A stretch of 64,000 nt of DNA from Plectrocnemia conspersa (GCA_009617715.1 VTFK01000111.1:1240001-1304000), one strand, 5' to 3'. Positions 22,841-36,155 are shown, counted from the first letter of the stretch. Numbers and translations are program-made. Notes: a model not told the origin generated them from the letters alone.

Positions 22841-25800
22841 CTACCAATCTACGGTAGTCTCGATGCTTGAAGCTTCCTTGATTTTCTTTTCGTTCTGTTT
22901 ATCATTGACGGGTAAAGCAAAACACGTCAAAATTGTGACTGAAATTAAAAATATATTATAAGCACATATTTTATTCTATATAGTAGTATCTATTTAATAT
23001 ACAAACCAAAAAGTAGTCCAGAGAATAGGAAGAAGTTGAGCGAGCAATGATTTTCCATCAATATTCCTATCACGTTTGTGCCAAAAACAGATCCGACTCT
23101 GCCTATCATTAGAGTTATGCACACAGCCATTGCCCTAAAGGTTTCAAATGTTATTTTATTTGTAACAATTATAGGATAATATAACGGAATACCTAAAGTT
23201 TGTTGGGAATATTTCTACGACATAAGCGTTTATGACTCCGATGCATGTTCCGCAGAATTGGAACACGGAAAACATTGCGATTGAGGCCATGCCGTTGTGT
23301 ATCCAGTTTATGGAGAACCCGCAAGCGCCGGTTATGAAGAACATCATCATGAGGACGAACTTCTTGTTCCATATTTTCATCAGAAATGCAAAAGCGACTC
23401 CAGCTACAGTTATTCCGAGCGCCAAGACTATTGTGTATAAGAATGTTTCTGTGTGTAGAGTGTCGTCACATACTTCTTTTCCAATCTGGAGCTTTAATTT
23501 AATTATATGACTATAAGTTAGATAAAAATATAGATTTCATTCCAAATTTAAATGTAAAATATATTATGAAGGTGAGTCACAGGGACGTAATTTCAGCTTT
23601 TTCCAGGGGGGTAAAAGTTGACCAGTCAGTGGTCATATTTTTAATATTTCTGTTATTAAGATTTATGGTATTTAATTAAATGACATGCATTTTTATAGTT
23701 AAATCTTCCCTGCCCCAAATGCTGTCCCTGTTTAGAATCCATTCAAAAGCAGTAAATTCGTTCATATTATTTCATTAAATGACGCATTTTTTACTAATAC
23801 TATGGAGCAATATGCGAGATGCGACGTTTGTCTGCATTTCTTCCGTTTATTTCTCCCAAAAAGATGAGCTGGTTTAATTTGTATTTTGGACTATTCCTAA
23901 TAAATGTTACGACTAGTCCAACATATAAAAGTTAGAACTAGTCCAAAATAACATCGTAGTGTAGACAAACTATTATATGTTGCAATATGCGAGAATACGT
24001 AATCAGTCTATACTTATTCTTTCGCATATTTTCCCCTGAGAGAAATATTTTGGATTTAACCTAATGAAAGTTTTGAAACTACAATTAATTTTAGAACTTT
24101 TATTAGGTTAGGTTTGGGTTTGAATAGCAAATGACGTTTCGCAACTGTCAAATTGATTTTTTATTGACATTTCAAAGCAGCATATAATCTCACTAATGCC
24201 TATCAGTTAAATTATTTGTTATCTTTTAGAAATATATATATATCTACTGGTGAAAATGTATTTAAACTTCACTAGTGAAAATATAACTTTACTTTAAAAT
24301 ACACATTCACTGTAACATTTAAGAAAAGATGAAATCATATAATTTTACTGGCACTTATTAGAGAAATTATATTTTCCCTATTAAAAATATATATTTACCG
24401 GTGAAAATGTATACCAGACATATTTTAAAACATATTTTCGGAATAGATTAGAGACCATTTTTTTAGATTTTATTTGAGGGATAACCTGAGAATTTCTCGT
24501 TTAGAATCAGGGACGTCATTTCAGCTCTTATATCTTATCTTATAATAAACTAAATATTACCGAATTATTTTTAGTTGTGTTTTGGTAACGATTGAAGACC
24601 TCACACAAAGTTTGCGAATCTCCGGCTCCTTCTTCGTAATTGTTCAAAAGTTTATTCAGCACGGCCGGAAACCAAATGTAAAATCCATTGGTCCTAAAAT
24701 TTAAGCACTTTAGCAAACACCTTATCTTGCATTCTTTATTACATTAATAAAATTTATGATATTTACACAGCAAACGTTACAAACTGCAGGTAGCACGTCA
24801 ATAGAGTATATCCCAAGAACGGCATCTTGAAAAGTGGCACCGTCTGAATCCAAATGTTTCTGAAGACTGAATGTTTGGGATTCCTTTTAGCTCTATCGTC
24901 ACTCTGCAACTCTGAAACCTTAACACCACAAACATTATGTACAAAATAAAGCAATATAAATGAAATATTATTAAAAAAAATAAATACTGGAAAGTCTTCC
25001 GCGTCGTTGCCAGAGTTGATGGAATACATTTTCTTCAATATTTTCATGGCTTCGTCAGTCTTTCCATGTGCGTGTAAAAATTTGGGACTCTCGGGGAAAA
25101 ATAACCAGAAAGTTATGGAACAAATCACAAAAGGCATTGCGAATAGAGCGACCAATAATCGCCACGGTCTATACCCGTTGATTAAATACGGTAAGGGCAA
25201 ATTGAAGTTTGATGGTAAAACTGCCCAAGCGATCACTGAAAAGCACAATTTTATTAGCATTTCGCCTATGAAAATATTGCACATAAACATATGTATATTT
25301 TAAATTAAGGATATTTTTAATTTGATCATAAATTTCAGCGATGGTCAACTTTTAAAGATTATTATTATTATACATGTATAATACTAGTGCTATATTATAT
25401 TCAGTAGTGTAGTGGGGCCGGAAGACGCAGGAACGTCGTTCTGGTGCACTTTTCTACAAACGGAACGCGTTCCGGTAGGATTGGTGAAAAGATCTTTTTA
25501 AAGCTCTAAGTTTAATTTAACAGTAAGATAATTTATACACATTTGTTAATTTGTTAGTATACACCTGGGAGTGAGTTAATTTTACGTATTTTTCCATAGT
25601 TATTTCTGCTGTTATTTATTTATTATTATTTTATATTGCATTTATAGTAACTTATATAAAAAAATGTGATTCTCAACGTTTTATTGCTTTAATTTATTTT
25701 ACTATTTTTTAATATGTTTTAAAGATTCATTAAATTTCGTTAGTTTATTTTAAATATTTGTTATATATATTATTCGGCTTTGTGGATTTTTGTTGAGCGT

Positions 25801-28800
25801 CAATAGAAGAGCGCAAAAACAATTATCACTTCTCAGAAGTTAAAAATTCACGTCAAAAGCAATAGTCGTGTCGGCGCCGTCGCAGCGGGAACGCTCGTTA
25901 CTGACACCGCGACGGAGACGGCACAATTTTATTGCTTTTGACGTGGATTTTTGACTTCTGAGAAGGGATAATTGTTTTTTGCGCTCTTCTATTGGGCAAA
26001 AATCAGTTTATATGCTCCTCATTTTATTTGTAATATTATTTTGAAAGTCGTAGTGTGAACGCCAGATAACCGAGCGTTTCCACTGCGATGGTGACGGCAC
26101 GATTTTATTGTTTTTGACGTGGATTACAGTGACCCCTTTGAAATTGGCCAGAAAAATGCATGTCATTTAATGAAATAATATGAATCTTAATGAAATGGAA
26201 ATACTAAAAAAACAACCACTTTTGCCCCCCCCCCCTGGAAAAACTGAAGTAACGTCCCTGCTACACCACTGATTATAATGAGCAACATTTTCAGCGCGAA
26301 GATATTTTCACATTTTATAATAAAACGGCACATTTTGGAAATCAAATATATTTTAATGAACCTTTTCCATTTTTAATAATCTCTGTTTTATTCCATTAAA
26401 TTATAAAACAATCACAACTGACATTACTATAGTTGTATAATATAAATATATTTTTTCTATTGAATCCACTGTGCTCATCTGTCCATTGTGCTTTAAACAT
26501 AGAAAACTATTTTTCTGTGCTTGCATTATGCACAGGCAATGCGAATAAATAGCTACAAAATTTAAATAATTATTTTTTTTGTCTTCTACATTGACAATGA
26601 AGAAAAAATGGTCCATTTATCATTGCATGGTGTTTTTTCTTCTATTTGTTTAGTAATATACTGTTTTAGAACAGAATATCGCTTCAAGAAGTAATTTTTT
26701 TTTCAATAATATCCAACTAAAAGATAAATTATAAAAAGAATCACCACATACAGATGTAAACGTTATTCCGGGAATAGCTGACACTTAATAGATAAATATT
26801 TAACTGTTCCGACGACCTTTATTGGGTCAGTAGGACAAAATGTTAGTAAACAGAACGTCTGGCCACCTTACCTAATATTCTATTTATGTTTAGGAATCAT
26901 AACATCTTTTTAAATTTCTGTCCTACGATTAGCCATTCGCCGTGAGAGATTTACCGGAATGTATATTTATATATTGTCCACAAGGTAAGGTTGTCAAGAT
27001 TATTATCTATCGCCATATTACTTTTTTTTTTTTTTTTTAAAACATGAATCTGTCTTCTACTAACATCTATGCTAAGTTTTGTCATACATTCGCTGTGGGC
27101 TTTTTGCTGAAAACCATTTGAAGTTTTACCGAAATGTTTAATAACATAATGCATACACTGTTAATTAAACATAGTTCATATATTAACTGTTAAATGCATA
27201 ATTTCGTCAACTTTTTGGTATGTTAATGTTAAAATACATTTTTATCCCTGTTTTAAAAATATTTATATTGATAAATAATAAAATATGTGTATTACAAAAA
27301 AGTTGGCTTTTTATTATTTCCATTTCATTAAGATACATAGTATTTCATTAAATGACATGCATTTGTCTGACCAAATTAAAGGATCTCTGTTTAGAATCAA
27401 CGTCAAAAGCAATAAAATCGTCCCGTCACCATCGCAGAGGAAGCGCTCGATTATCTATTGTTCATATTTAAGACTCTTTATAACGACATTACGACTTAGA
27501 ATAAGTGAGAATCGAATGAGGCACATGAATTTTACCCAATAGAAGAGCGCAAAAAACAATTATCACTTCTCAAAAGTCAAAAATCCAAGTCAAAAGCAAT
27601 AAAATAGTGCCGTCGCTGTCGTAGTGAATACGCTCGGTAATCTGGCGTTCACACTACGACTTTTAAAATAATATTACAAATTAAATAAGGAACATTTAAA
27701 ACGATTTTTACCACAGAAGAGCGCAAAAAACAATTATCACTTCTCAAAAGTCAAAAGCAATAAAAAACAATTATCAATCTGGCGTTCTCTTTTAAAATAA
27801 TACTCAAAAGTAAAAAATCCTCGTCAAAAGCAATAAAAATGTCCCATCGCCGCGCTGTCGCAATAGGAACGCTTGTTACCGAGTGTTCCCACTGCAACGG
27901 CGCCGACACGATTTTATTGCCTTTGACGTGAATTTTTCACTTCTGAGAAGTGATAATTATTTTTTCGCACTTCTATTGACCAAAATTCGGTTTGAATACA
28001 CTTTTACCAATATTCTCATATCAGGTCTGTAGTAATGTCGATATGGATAGCTTTCATATTTTAAAACACAGTGTAATGTCCAAGTGTAGACAAACTAAAA
28101 AAATCTGTATTTCTTTTTCAGCTTATTTTCCCTTTAGAGTTGTGTTGGCTTAGTTTGAATTCTGGACTTGACCTAATGAAAGTTCTAAAACAATTAGCTT
28201 AGGAATTTTCATTGGGTTAGATTTGGGTTTGACAGCAAATGGACGTTTCGCAACTGTTTCATGGACATTTCAGAGCAGCATATAATTTCTAACGCCAATC
28301 AGTTAAATTATATTTTTGCTAGTAAAAGTATATATCTACTGGTGAAAATGTATTTAGACTTCACTAGTGGAAATATAATTTCACTGAAAAATACACATTC
28401 ACTTAGGGTTACCATATGGTATCTAAAAAAGAGGACAAGTCCTTATTTTTCAATTAAAATAGAATGTCCTTTATCAACCTCAAAATTTCTTCCTTTTTTG
28501 AAAATGTATGTGCAGTTTAAAAGTAATAAGACCAGCCACTAAATTCACTGAATATTTTTTTAAAAGTATATTTGTGGTTTACACATTCTTTAAAATTTTT
28601 ATTTTAAGCAAACATTTACAGAGCAAGAAGAAAATTTGATACTGGAAATTGTGAACATCTTAGAATTAATAATGCGGATGTTGCGAAACAGAATTGAATA
28701 TTTCAAGATTGTTTTAATGTTTCGATTTCAATAAAATTCACAGTATAATCGCATTAAATGCATTTTCTGGGGGGTAATTCCTTCACCTGCCCCTCCAAAA

Positions 28801-31800
28801 TTACGTCCTTGTATACAACGTATTTATTAGTGAATTTCACATTTTATTCTCGTTTTAAAATTAATTATTTGTCTGTCCTTATCTTCACAAAATATTATTA
28901 TTCTTCTAAAAAAACTTACGTGGAACTACTCCAGTCCCCAGCGTCACCGTGGAATTGCCCAAAATCATCATCTTATCCCTGTGCTTTGCTGGATTTATTT
29001 CGCCCAAATACGCGTAGCATATCGAAGACGGGCAAGCTATGCTGTAAAAGAGGACGTTATAAATATGTGTACAGTTGGTAGCACTGATCGAGTGACGAAA
29101 AATTCATATGGCAATACTTACAAAGCGCCGGCAAATATCCTCAATATTGCAAAAGTGAGCAGATTAGGTGCAAGGCTTGACAGAATGGAACACGTTGAAC
29201 CTAAAGCCATTGATATAATCAGCACTTTCTTTCTACCACGCGTATCGGCCAAATATCCCCACGTGTGCGACGTCATTATTATACCTAAAATAATTTTATG
29301 CTATAATATGACTAATACAGTCGTCAGTTTCGTTTGGTTTCGGTCTCTTACATATGAACGGAATAGCTGAAAGCCAACCCTTTTGTAAGAGAGTCAGTTC
29401 TAAATCACAGTGTGCCGCTGGTATGACATAGCTGAATCCTAACGTTTCAAGGATCATACCGAGTAGAATGGTGCCGCAGAAGAACAGCGTTACTAAGTTG
29501 AATTTGCCGAAACCTGAAAATAATGAATAATAAACCTGATATCAATGTGTTTGATTAAGTTTAGGCATCGCACTTAAAACAATTCATATAAAAATATTTA
29601 ACTTGCGTGTTTCTAGTAATTTACATATTTAGTTCATCCAGAAAAAAAAGTATAAGTAAATAGATATATGTATGTATTGACTCGTATATATATATTTTTA
29701 AAATAGCTTACGACAAAATAGTACAAAAAATGTAACTACTATTTTTGGTAGGTAATAAATTATTTTTTATCTTTTTAAAATTAAACTGTTTGTGTAATAA
29801 ATCTAAATAATCTTAAAGACTACAGTGAATACAGTAAAAATATTTATAAATGTTATCTTCAACCTCTTGAGTATATAAAACGATAAACTTATTGCCACTG
29901 CGCATCTGCAAATACAGATAACGTAAAAATACATTATTGTAATTATAAAAATATTAGCCCAATGCGGATGGTCAAACTTCCAGGGACATTATTTGGGGAG
30001 GGCAGGTGGGAGCATTTGCACCCCACCCCCCTTGAATTTGGTCAGAAAATTGCATATCATTTAATGAATTACTATCAAATTGAATGACAATTAAATATTT
30101 TTAAAACAAACGACCACTGAATGGCCCACTTTCGTGCCACCATCCCCCCTGGAAAAAGATAAAATGACGTTCCTGCTTTTAAACCAACAATGAATATAAA
30201 AAAACAGTTTTGAATCTATACTGAAAATAATTTTTGAAATATTTGTAGATATATATTTTTACCAGTGAAAATATAATATTGCAGGTGCTAGTAAAATTAT
30301 ATGCTTCCAATTTTTCCATATGTAATAATTACTTATTATTATTTATTTACATGCGATGTATAAATGTTACATTGAATGTGTATTTTTGGCTTGAAGAATA
30401 TGTGGCATAACGATTTTTTGTAAATTTAATTTAGCATTGTATTTGAAGGATTCAATTGGTCGTGTAGTGAGAATACTTTTCTAAATTTGCTTTATCAATG
30501 AAAATTATAATATACAAGAGTGAAAATGGTATTTCAACTTAATTTATTCATTTCAACCTAATATATATCTGAATGATTATAGTTTAAGCACTGGCTTTAC
30601 TAGTGCTTAAACTATAATCATTCACCTAGTCGTCAAAATTTTCGTTGCTTGTCTTTAAACTATATTTCGATATTCTAAGTCAACTATTGAAAAAAATTAT
30701 TATTGCTTATCTGATATTTAACATGGACTATTGATATTTTATTGCTTATTTATATTGCTACAACACATGTATTTTAAATTATTTATTATTAAAGGACATA
30801 TTTTTTCAAGCTACTAGTTTTTTTAACTACCCATATTCTAACAATTATTCCAAATACAATGACAATTATAATCATAAATTTTATTTTTCGAATAAAAGTT
30901 CGGGAACTTTTGAATAATCCTTGAAAAATTCGTCACTCGATTCGCGTTGCTAATAAAACACCAAGAACGATGTTGTGGTAGTTTGAATTTAAATTAGATG
31001 GGTTATGGTCAATACGTTTGGCCATAGGTCGTGGACGTTAAAATCAATTTATGTAAATAGCTGGTCTCAATTTTTTACGCCTGCACAGTTATAATTTATT
31101 TGTGGACTTGCCAAGTAATTTATTTTAAATACCCTCGCACCGTTATTGAAAACTAAGAGCAAGAATCAGATAGATTTCATCTGTGTATGAAGGGAAAATA
31201 TATTTTAAAGCAATAATTATCATATATGCTTAAAAGATAATTTAAAAATTTTATGTTTAAACATAAAATCAGATCATTGAGTCTTTGTGACAAAAAAATA
31301 ACCGCCCGGCAAAAGCCGCAAGAATTAGGTAGATTTAGGTACATAAAAGTGTGTAATTAAGATATATTTTTTAAATATTTTAATATATATTATATAACAT
31401 TTTTGCAATCTTCACCTATCGTCATGTTTTATATAGCCATTAAAGAAGTTACATTTTTATTATAATTTTATTTTTAAACAATTTTTAATCCTTTTATTTT
31501 TATCCTTAAAGATTTTTTTGAGCTAAGTTACAATTTTTTAATTTGTAAAAAAATAATGCCACGTTTTAATCGCATAGTGAGAATTAATTCACTATTTTTC
31601 TCATAACGTGATAATTAAACCCTTAATGAGAAATATATTTTAACTCACAGTAATAACTATTTGTAAAACCAAACAGCTTCCCGGAACAAGATAAAAAAAT
31701 ACTTGCCAGCAGGAAAAATGACTTGTTGGAAATAATTTCAGCGAATCATTCAAATCTAAGAAGTTTTGCTTCCAAGGATGATCGGGCTTTGGACTAAGCT

Positions 31801-33266
31801 TGACGGTATCCATAGAAGAGATCTCATCATCAGAGATTAGACATCCTTAAAACCACCCTATTACTATGCCCTCCAAAATGACGCCAGACCGCGCTTCGCT
31901 GAACGCTGCCTTAAAAACTGCATCTCCAGTGGCGTATTTAGTAGTGTTTTCTTTATTCTATGTGGACAGATTTATTTGGCCACAAGCTAAGCGATACTCT
32001 GGTAACACTGACGTGGCAGTGGCGAAAGCAGCGCATTTCTTTGGCGATCATGACGGAAGTACGACGACCAGCGGTGCTTCGTCCGACGATTTAATTCATA
32101 ACAATCAATACCTATGTAGTTAAATATTAATACTTTAAATAAATACTACTGCAGCGCCCCAATGCAATAAAATTCTATATACATATAGTATATGTATATT
32201 GTCAATATGGATATTAAAAGCTAAATTGTATTTCTTATATCCCTAATATGTTTTTTTTCAAAATCTATAATGTATATAAATGACTCCGATCATTTGACTG
32301 TGATTTATAAGAACTAAGCCCTGCGTAAACAAGCGTCAGATAGCGGGAAGGAGGGAAGGTCGTTTCATATCAAGTGGTCGATTTTTACTACTTCAAGACG
32401 CTAATAGTAAATAACCATATTTTTTATTTATTTAACAATCTTGATTTTTGCAATCGAACTTATTTTTATATTGGCTAGGTATGGCGTCAAAAAATATTTA
32501 CGTTATCTATTTTGTAAGAGCGCAAACTAAGCTACGAAAAATAATAATTTGAGATTTTCCAATGGTACTGTTAGTCAGAGAACGGACTGCCTCATCCCCC
32601 ACATTCCACGGATCTTTTCCTTATTCACGTATCATTAAATTGACAAAATACAATTTTTTGTAAAAAAAGGGCACATTTTGATTAAAAAAATTGTAGTTTA
32701 ACCTTTTAAATGCCGTGGTATTGTGGTGAAAGTCAAGCCGCATTTTTTATTAAAAATAAACCTGATGCAAACATATATTTTGGAAATATATGGCAAATTT
32801 ATTATCAATACTTACTATGTAAATATTAACATTCATTAATAACATTCGTCCAAAATAAACATAACTAACATTTCTTTCCTGCACTAGATAAAACACATGT
32901 AGAAGGTTAAGCAAAAATTTGAATCTGTGACCTCTTATTCAGATCGCTATAAATTCGATTATGTTTGTGATTTATCAAGTCTTAGTATTACTCCAATGTT
33001 GTGTGTTACTTATTTTATAACACTGACTAATAAAATATTTAAGTTTAAAGTAGAGCGCTTATACACGCTCATCTGATATGGAGTTATACAACGCGTAAAC
33101 AAGCTTAAGGCATATAAAGAGTTAAAAGTTATAGCGTTTTTACACAAATAAGAAGAAACAACCTAATATTATTTATCAAGAAAAAAAAAGTATTATTTAC
33201 ATAATTTGTGTACAATTATATTATACAATTTTGGGAGAATCAATGCTTTAAATATTGTTTTATACG

Positions 33267-33350
<84 letters not shown>

Positions 33351-33768
33351 ATCGAGAATATGAAATATAGTATATATAGAGCTCTCACGAGACATGCATA
33401 TCTTTCATTAAAAAACATACATACTCTTTGGAAACCGGTTTTTTTTAGAAATTGAACGTAACTAAGGTATATTGAATGGATCATATGTTATATTTAACAC
33501 ACTTTTACTTTTTTTGCAAATGAAGCGATAACATTGTTATTATTTTAATTTAATATAACGCTTGACCCTATTATCTGCAATGACGACAATGCCGAGCAAA
33601 GTCGTTAAAATGCTTGTTTTTTACGTAATTTTAGGTTAAACCCTTATTTTTTAGTTTAAGAATACCTGTGAGATCCATGGCCTCGTCGAAGGTCGCACAT
33701 AGTTTCCCTTTGGCTTCTTGGTCACTGATATTCTTGGAAACTGTCGGCACGTCTTCTATCACCGTCAT
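22841..33768 (-). CDS. SV2/SLC22-like major facilitator transporter, 10 exons
   Basis: Multi-spanning membrane transporter of the major facilitator superfamily, closest in layout to the SV2 / organic cation transporter group. Substrate unknown. Exons: 33768-33666, 29513-29352, 29284-29122, 29041-28920, 25235-24988, 24918-24767, 24693-24561, 23485-23193, 23134-23007, 22938-22841 (TAG at 22841-22843). All phases join and give 533 residues. The N-terminus is cytoplasmic (about 40 residues, starting MTVIEDVP). The loop 2-3 signature GYLADTRGRKKVL is at about 98-110, YLGEINPAKHRDK marks the TM4 side, and PESPKFLHAHGK at 231 marks the large central loop typical of SV2/SLC22. A luminal loop with N-x-T/S sites (NTTKNNS) precedes the second half. 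Exon 8 could start six bases earlier (23491) in the same frame. Introns are full of repeats. Confidence 0.9.
23580..24480. repeat. Modular non-autonomous repeat, copy 2 (transporter intron)
   Basis: It starts CAGGGACGTAATTTCAGC at 23582 and includes a second copy of the end (GCTGTCCCTG near 23735). It continues with TAATGAAAGTT, GACGTTTCGCAACTGT, CAGCATATAATCTCACTAAT and CTACTGGTGAAAATGTAT modules, and ends near the TATATTTACCGGTGAAAATG phrase. It sits in the intron between exons 7 and 8. Confidence 0.6.
25390..26280. repeat. Modular non-autonomous repeat, copy 3 (transporter intron)
   Basis: It contains an almost perfect long inverted repeat at about 25803-25992. The left arm has GAAGAGCGCAAAAACAATTA and the right arm TAATTGTTTTTTGCGCTCTTC, around a GC-rich centre. 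The end module GTAACGTCCCTG is at about 26250-26262, after a C run. It lies in the intron between exons 4 and 5. Confidence 0.65.
26600..27330. other. Transporter intron 4 interior, nothing supported
   Basis: AT-rich with a T run of about 18 at 27013-27030. Minus frames at 26401-26616 and 26951-27154 lack coding character. Confidence 0.35.
27340..28815. repeat. Modular non-autonomous repeat, copy 4, with internal duplications
   Basis: The inverted-repeat arm module (GAAGAGCGCAAAAAACAATT) occurs at about 27541 and 27716, with a partial third copy near 27765, so it has been duplicated inside the element. The opposing arm is at about 27915-27985. CTACTGGTGAAAATGTAT follows at 28336-28353, and a GC-rich end with ATTACGTCC at about 28750-28812. 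Confidence 0.65.
29520..29970. other. Start of transporter intron 1, nothing supported
   Basis: AT-rich, with no repeats or frames that I could support. Confidence 0.35.
29975..30440. repeat. Modular non-autonomous repeat, copy 5 (transporter intron 1)
   Basis: The end modules CAGGGACATTATTTGGGGAG (29982-30001) and, inverted, AAAATGACGTTCCTGC (30161-30176) enclose about 195 bp. Beyond them come TTACCAGTGAAAATATAATA, GCAGGTGCTAGTAAAATTAT and TTTACATGCGATGTATAAAT modules, also found at 39.9-40.2 kb. The CAGGGACGTCATTT ends suggest a hAT-type terminal repeat. Confidence 0.6.
30570..30624. repeat. Perfect 23-bp hairpin with a 9-base loop
   Basis: Bases 30570-30592 are the exact reverse complement of 30602-30624, around the loop GGCTTTACT. 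The flanking bases do not pair. It lies in transporter intron 1. It could be a small palindrome, a tiny foldback element or a small-RNA hairpin; the sequence alone does not decide. Confidence 0.9.
30630..31955. other. Transporter intron 1, middle
   Basis: AT-rich, no coding frame or repeat supported. A slightly GC-richer piece at 31860-31930 leads into the LTR-like copy. Confidence 0.35.
31960..32165 (+). repeat. LTR-like repeat, family A, copy 3
   Basis: It contains ATTTATTTGGCCACAAGCTA, ACTCTGGTAACACTGACGTG and AATAAATACTACTGCAGCGC in family order. The CCCGTCA end has been lost. A plus frame (31866-32123) runs through it and is not taken as a gene. Confidence 0.5.
33270..33348. repeat. (AT)n microsatellite
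   Basis: About 39 uninterrupted AT units near the promoter-proximal end of transporter intron 1. Open frames of alternating Tyr and Ile on both strands come from this repeat. Confidence 0.97.
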
Positions 33769-33779
33769 GTCTGCTTAAA

Positions 33780-35630
33780 GCGAGAGTCCAAACACGAAAA
33801 TAACAACACTAGGAACATCGCTATCGTGACATTGTCAAGTTTTGATCTTATCAAGTGGCAATTAAAATAAATATGCCTAAAAAGTTAATGTACGTTTTAC
33901 ATACGAAAAGGGACACAGTTAACACATCGCACTATTATTATAACATGTATACGTTGCTATACGTGCTATACATAATTTAATTAGTCATAAAACTGATAAT
34001 GTTTCGTTCATAATTTCAAATTGTGTATTTCTAATGTATTTACTTTCAATTTAAAAGTATTGTCTTTGCTAAAATATATGCTATATCATGGTTTTGAAGA
34101 TGTATACTTTTAAGCTTTAATCTTAGAGACTATATTGTAAATTTTATTGTTTAGACAGGCTTTGCATAACTTGAATTGTACTATAGATATACAATTGCAA
34201 TCTTATATAATAAAAATGGGAAATGAAGAAGAATTAAGTCTTAGGGAAATTTTTTAAATTGTTAATTGATATAAAACATATGTATATGTGGCTTGAAATA
34301 AGAATAACTAATGTCATTGCTGAAAAAAATGTAGGTAAGTGCAATATTTTACGTTAATTTCATTCGAATGCATTAAATCGGTTGTCCTATTATATATACA
34401 TACGCAATAAGTCAAGTATGAATTAATCAGGGCTGCAGGTTTAAAAAGTTAACGTGTTATAAAATTAGTGTTTTTTAAATTTTACAAGTGAATCAGAACA
34501 AAGATGCGAAACTTATAGAGATTATTTTTTATTCATATCTTGGAGCGCGAAAAACGAATAATTTCATGCATCTCGAGTTGTCAACATATTCACGCCCACA
34601 ATGGATATATTACTGTACTAAGCACAAATAAACACAATCATATGCGTTCGAATAACGTTGGCGTGACGAATAAACTTGTTCTGCAAGTCGCAAATACAGA
34701 ATAAAATTGCTTTTATTGCGCTTTTAATGAGTAACTGCGACAAATTTTAGTCTCATGCTCAACAGTATCTAGCCATAGATACTATTTTTAAAACGATTAA
34801 CGTGAGAAAGTATTATAAAAAATTAAATTAGTAAAAACTCACATTTATTTTCACAATGCAGTAAGAAATTTTGATTTTTAATATAATTAAATGTTACAAC
34901 CTAATTTACCGCGTTGCGAGAAGTTTGCAAATTAGCGTGCATGTTTAAAAATTTAATAAGGACTAACAAAGATTTTTTGAAACATATGTTTTTTAAGATG
35001 AAGTTTAAAAGTCAGATTATTAAAATTAATAGTTATAAAACACGAAAACAAAATGCCAGAATAAAAATAATACAAGAAAATACGAAATATATTCAAAATT
35101 AAATAATTAATTAAAAATAATACATATAAATTAACGTTTCTGATTTACTAGTAGAATTTAACTATAAAAATTGACAAAACATTTAAACAAACTATTAAAT
35201 AATTAATAATTATAAATTTTGTGTAATATTAATAAAAACATTTTTTCATATATTTTTATTCTAGTCTTTTACATTCCTGTTAAAATTTGAATTTATTTAA
35301 AAATAAATTTCTACTATATGAAGAAGATGATAACTATAAAAATAATACAATTTCGTTATCTAACATTATTCCCCGTCGACGCACAACGACGAGCGGCGGT
35401 ACGCAATATTTATCGATCGCGTTTAGAGGATGGATAGCAGGGTAATATGTCCCTATCTACTATTACCTCGCGACATCATTTTCTGTACATTTATAGTACG
35501 TGGTCTGTCCCTGTAGTTGAACAACGTTCGGCTGTTCGCATAAGAGTGAAACTTTAAATCTTATTTTCTTTAAATTATTATAGCATTATTTGCTTGCTAT
35601 TTAACATATTTATGGAGTACGCTATCTATA
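33780..35630. other. Intergenic upstream of the transporter
   Basis: It must contain the transporter promoter on the minus strand just above 33768, but no motif stands out. The rest is AT-rich. A plus frame at 34914-35102 is lysine-rich low-complexity and is rejected as a gene. Confidence 0.35.
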
Positions 35631-35639
35631 TCCATACAT

Positions 35640-35880
35640 ATCTGAGATAAATATTTTGAACTTGACTAATGAATGTTCTAAAACTATAAATAATTTTAAA
35701 ATTTTCATATACATTTAAGAGCAGCATATAATTTCATTAGAATTTATCAGTTCAATTATATTTTCGCTAGTAGAAATATACATCTACTGGTGAAAATGTA
35801 TTTGAACTTTTACTAGTGAAAATATAATTTCACTGGAAAACATACATTTCTCTAACATTTGAACACCGCATGTAAATAAA
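35640..35880. repeat. Modular non-autonomous repeat, copy 6 (fragment)
   Basis: It contains GAGCAGCATATAATTTCATT, CATCTACTGGTGAAAATGTA and TAGTGAAAATATAATTTCAC in the family order. A further fragment with AATCATATAATTATACTAGC lies at 36340-36480, on the other side of the LTR-like copy, so that copy may have split this element. Confidence 0.6.
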
Positions 35881-35936
35881 TAATGATAAGTATGTAAATG
35901 CATATATTACTCGAGGTGACCACATTATGAAAAAAT

Positions 35937-36155
35937 TGTAGGAGGCCTATTTATATATGTATTTATTTGAGATTTATTATGGCCAAAACTTGGCGGCACT
36001 CTGGTAACACTGGTGTGACTTGGTGACTCTGGTAGGCTGGCACGCCAGTGCGTGCCTCGCGCATCATCTACTTATATAAACAAGACGTAACTGTAAAAAT
36101 AACTCAATAAAATACTACTGCAACGGTGAAATCTATGTCTAATTGCTACCCGTCA
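35937..36155 (+). repeat. LTR-like repeat, family A, copy 4
   Basis: Starts TGTAGGAGGCCTATTTATAT, includes GGCGGCACTCTGGTAACACT and CAATAAAATACTACTGCAAC, ends CTACCCGTCA. This is the clearest copy of the family, about 219 bp. Sequence just after it (36230-36345) resembles 21.73-21.91 kb and may be internal element sequence. Confidence 0.55.

Noticed and set aside
23232..23510. Plus-strand frame of 92 codons
   Set aside because: Antisense shadow of transporter exon 8.
25007..25303. Plus-strand frame of 98 codons
   Set aside because: Antisense shadow of transporter exon 5.
31866..32123. Plus-strand frame of 85 codons as a gene
   Set aside because: Most of it lies in an LTR-like repeat copy, with no recognisable domain.
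33255..33484. Open frames of alternating Tyr-Ile on both strands
   Set aside because: They are translations of the (AT)n microsatellite at 33270-33348.
34914..35102. Lysine-rich plus frame of 62 codons
   Set aside because: Low-complexity AT-rich translation without context.
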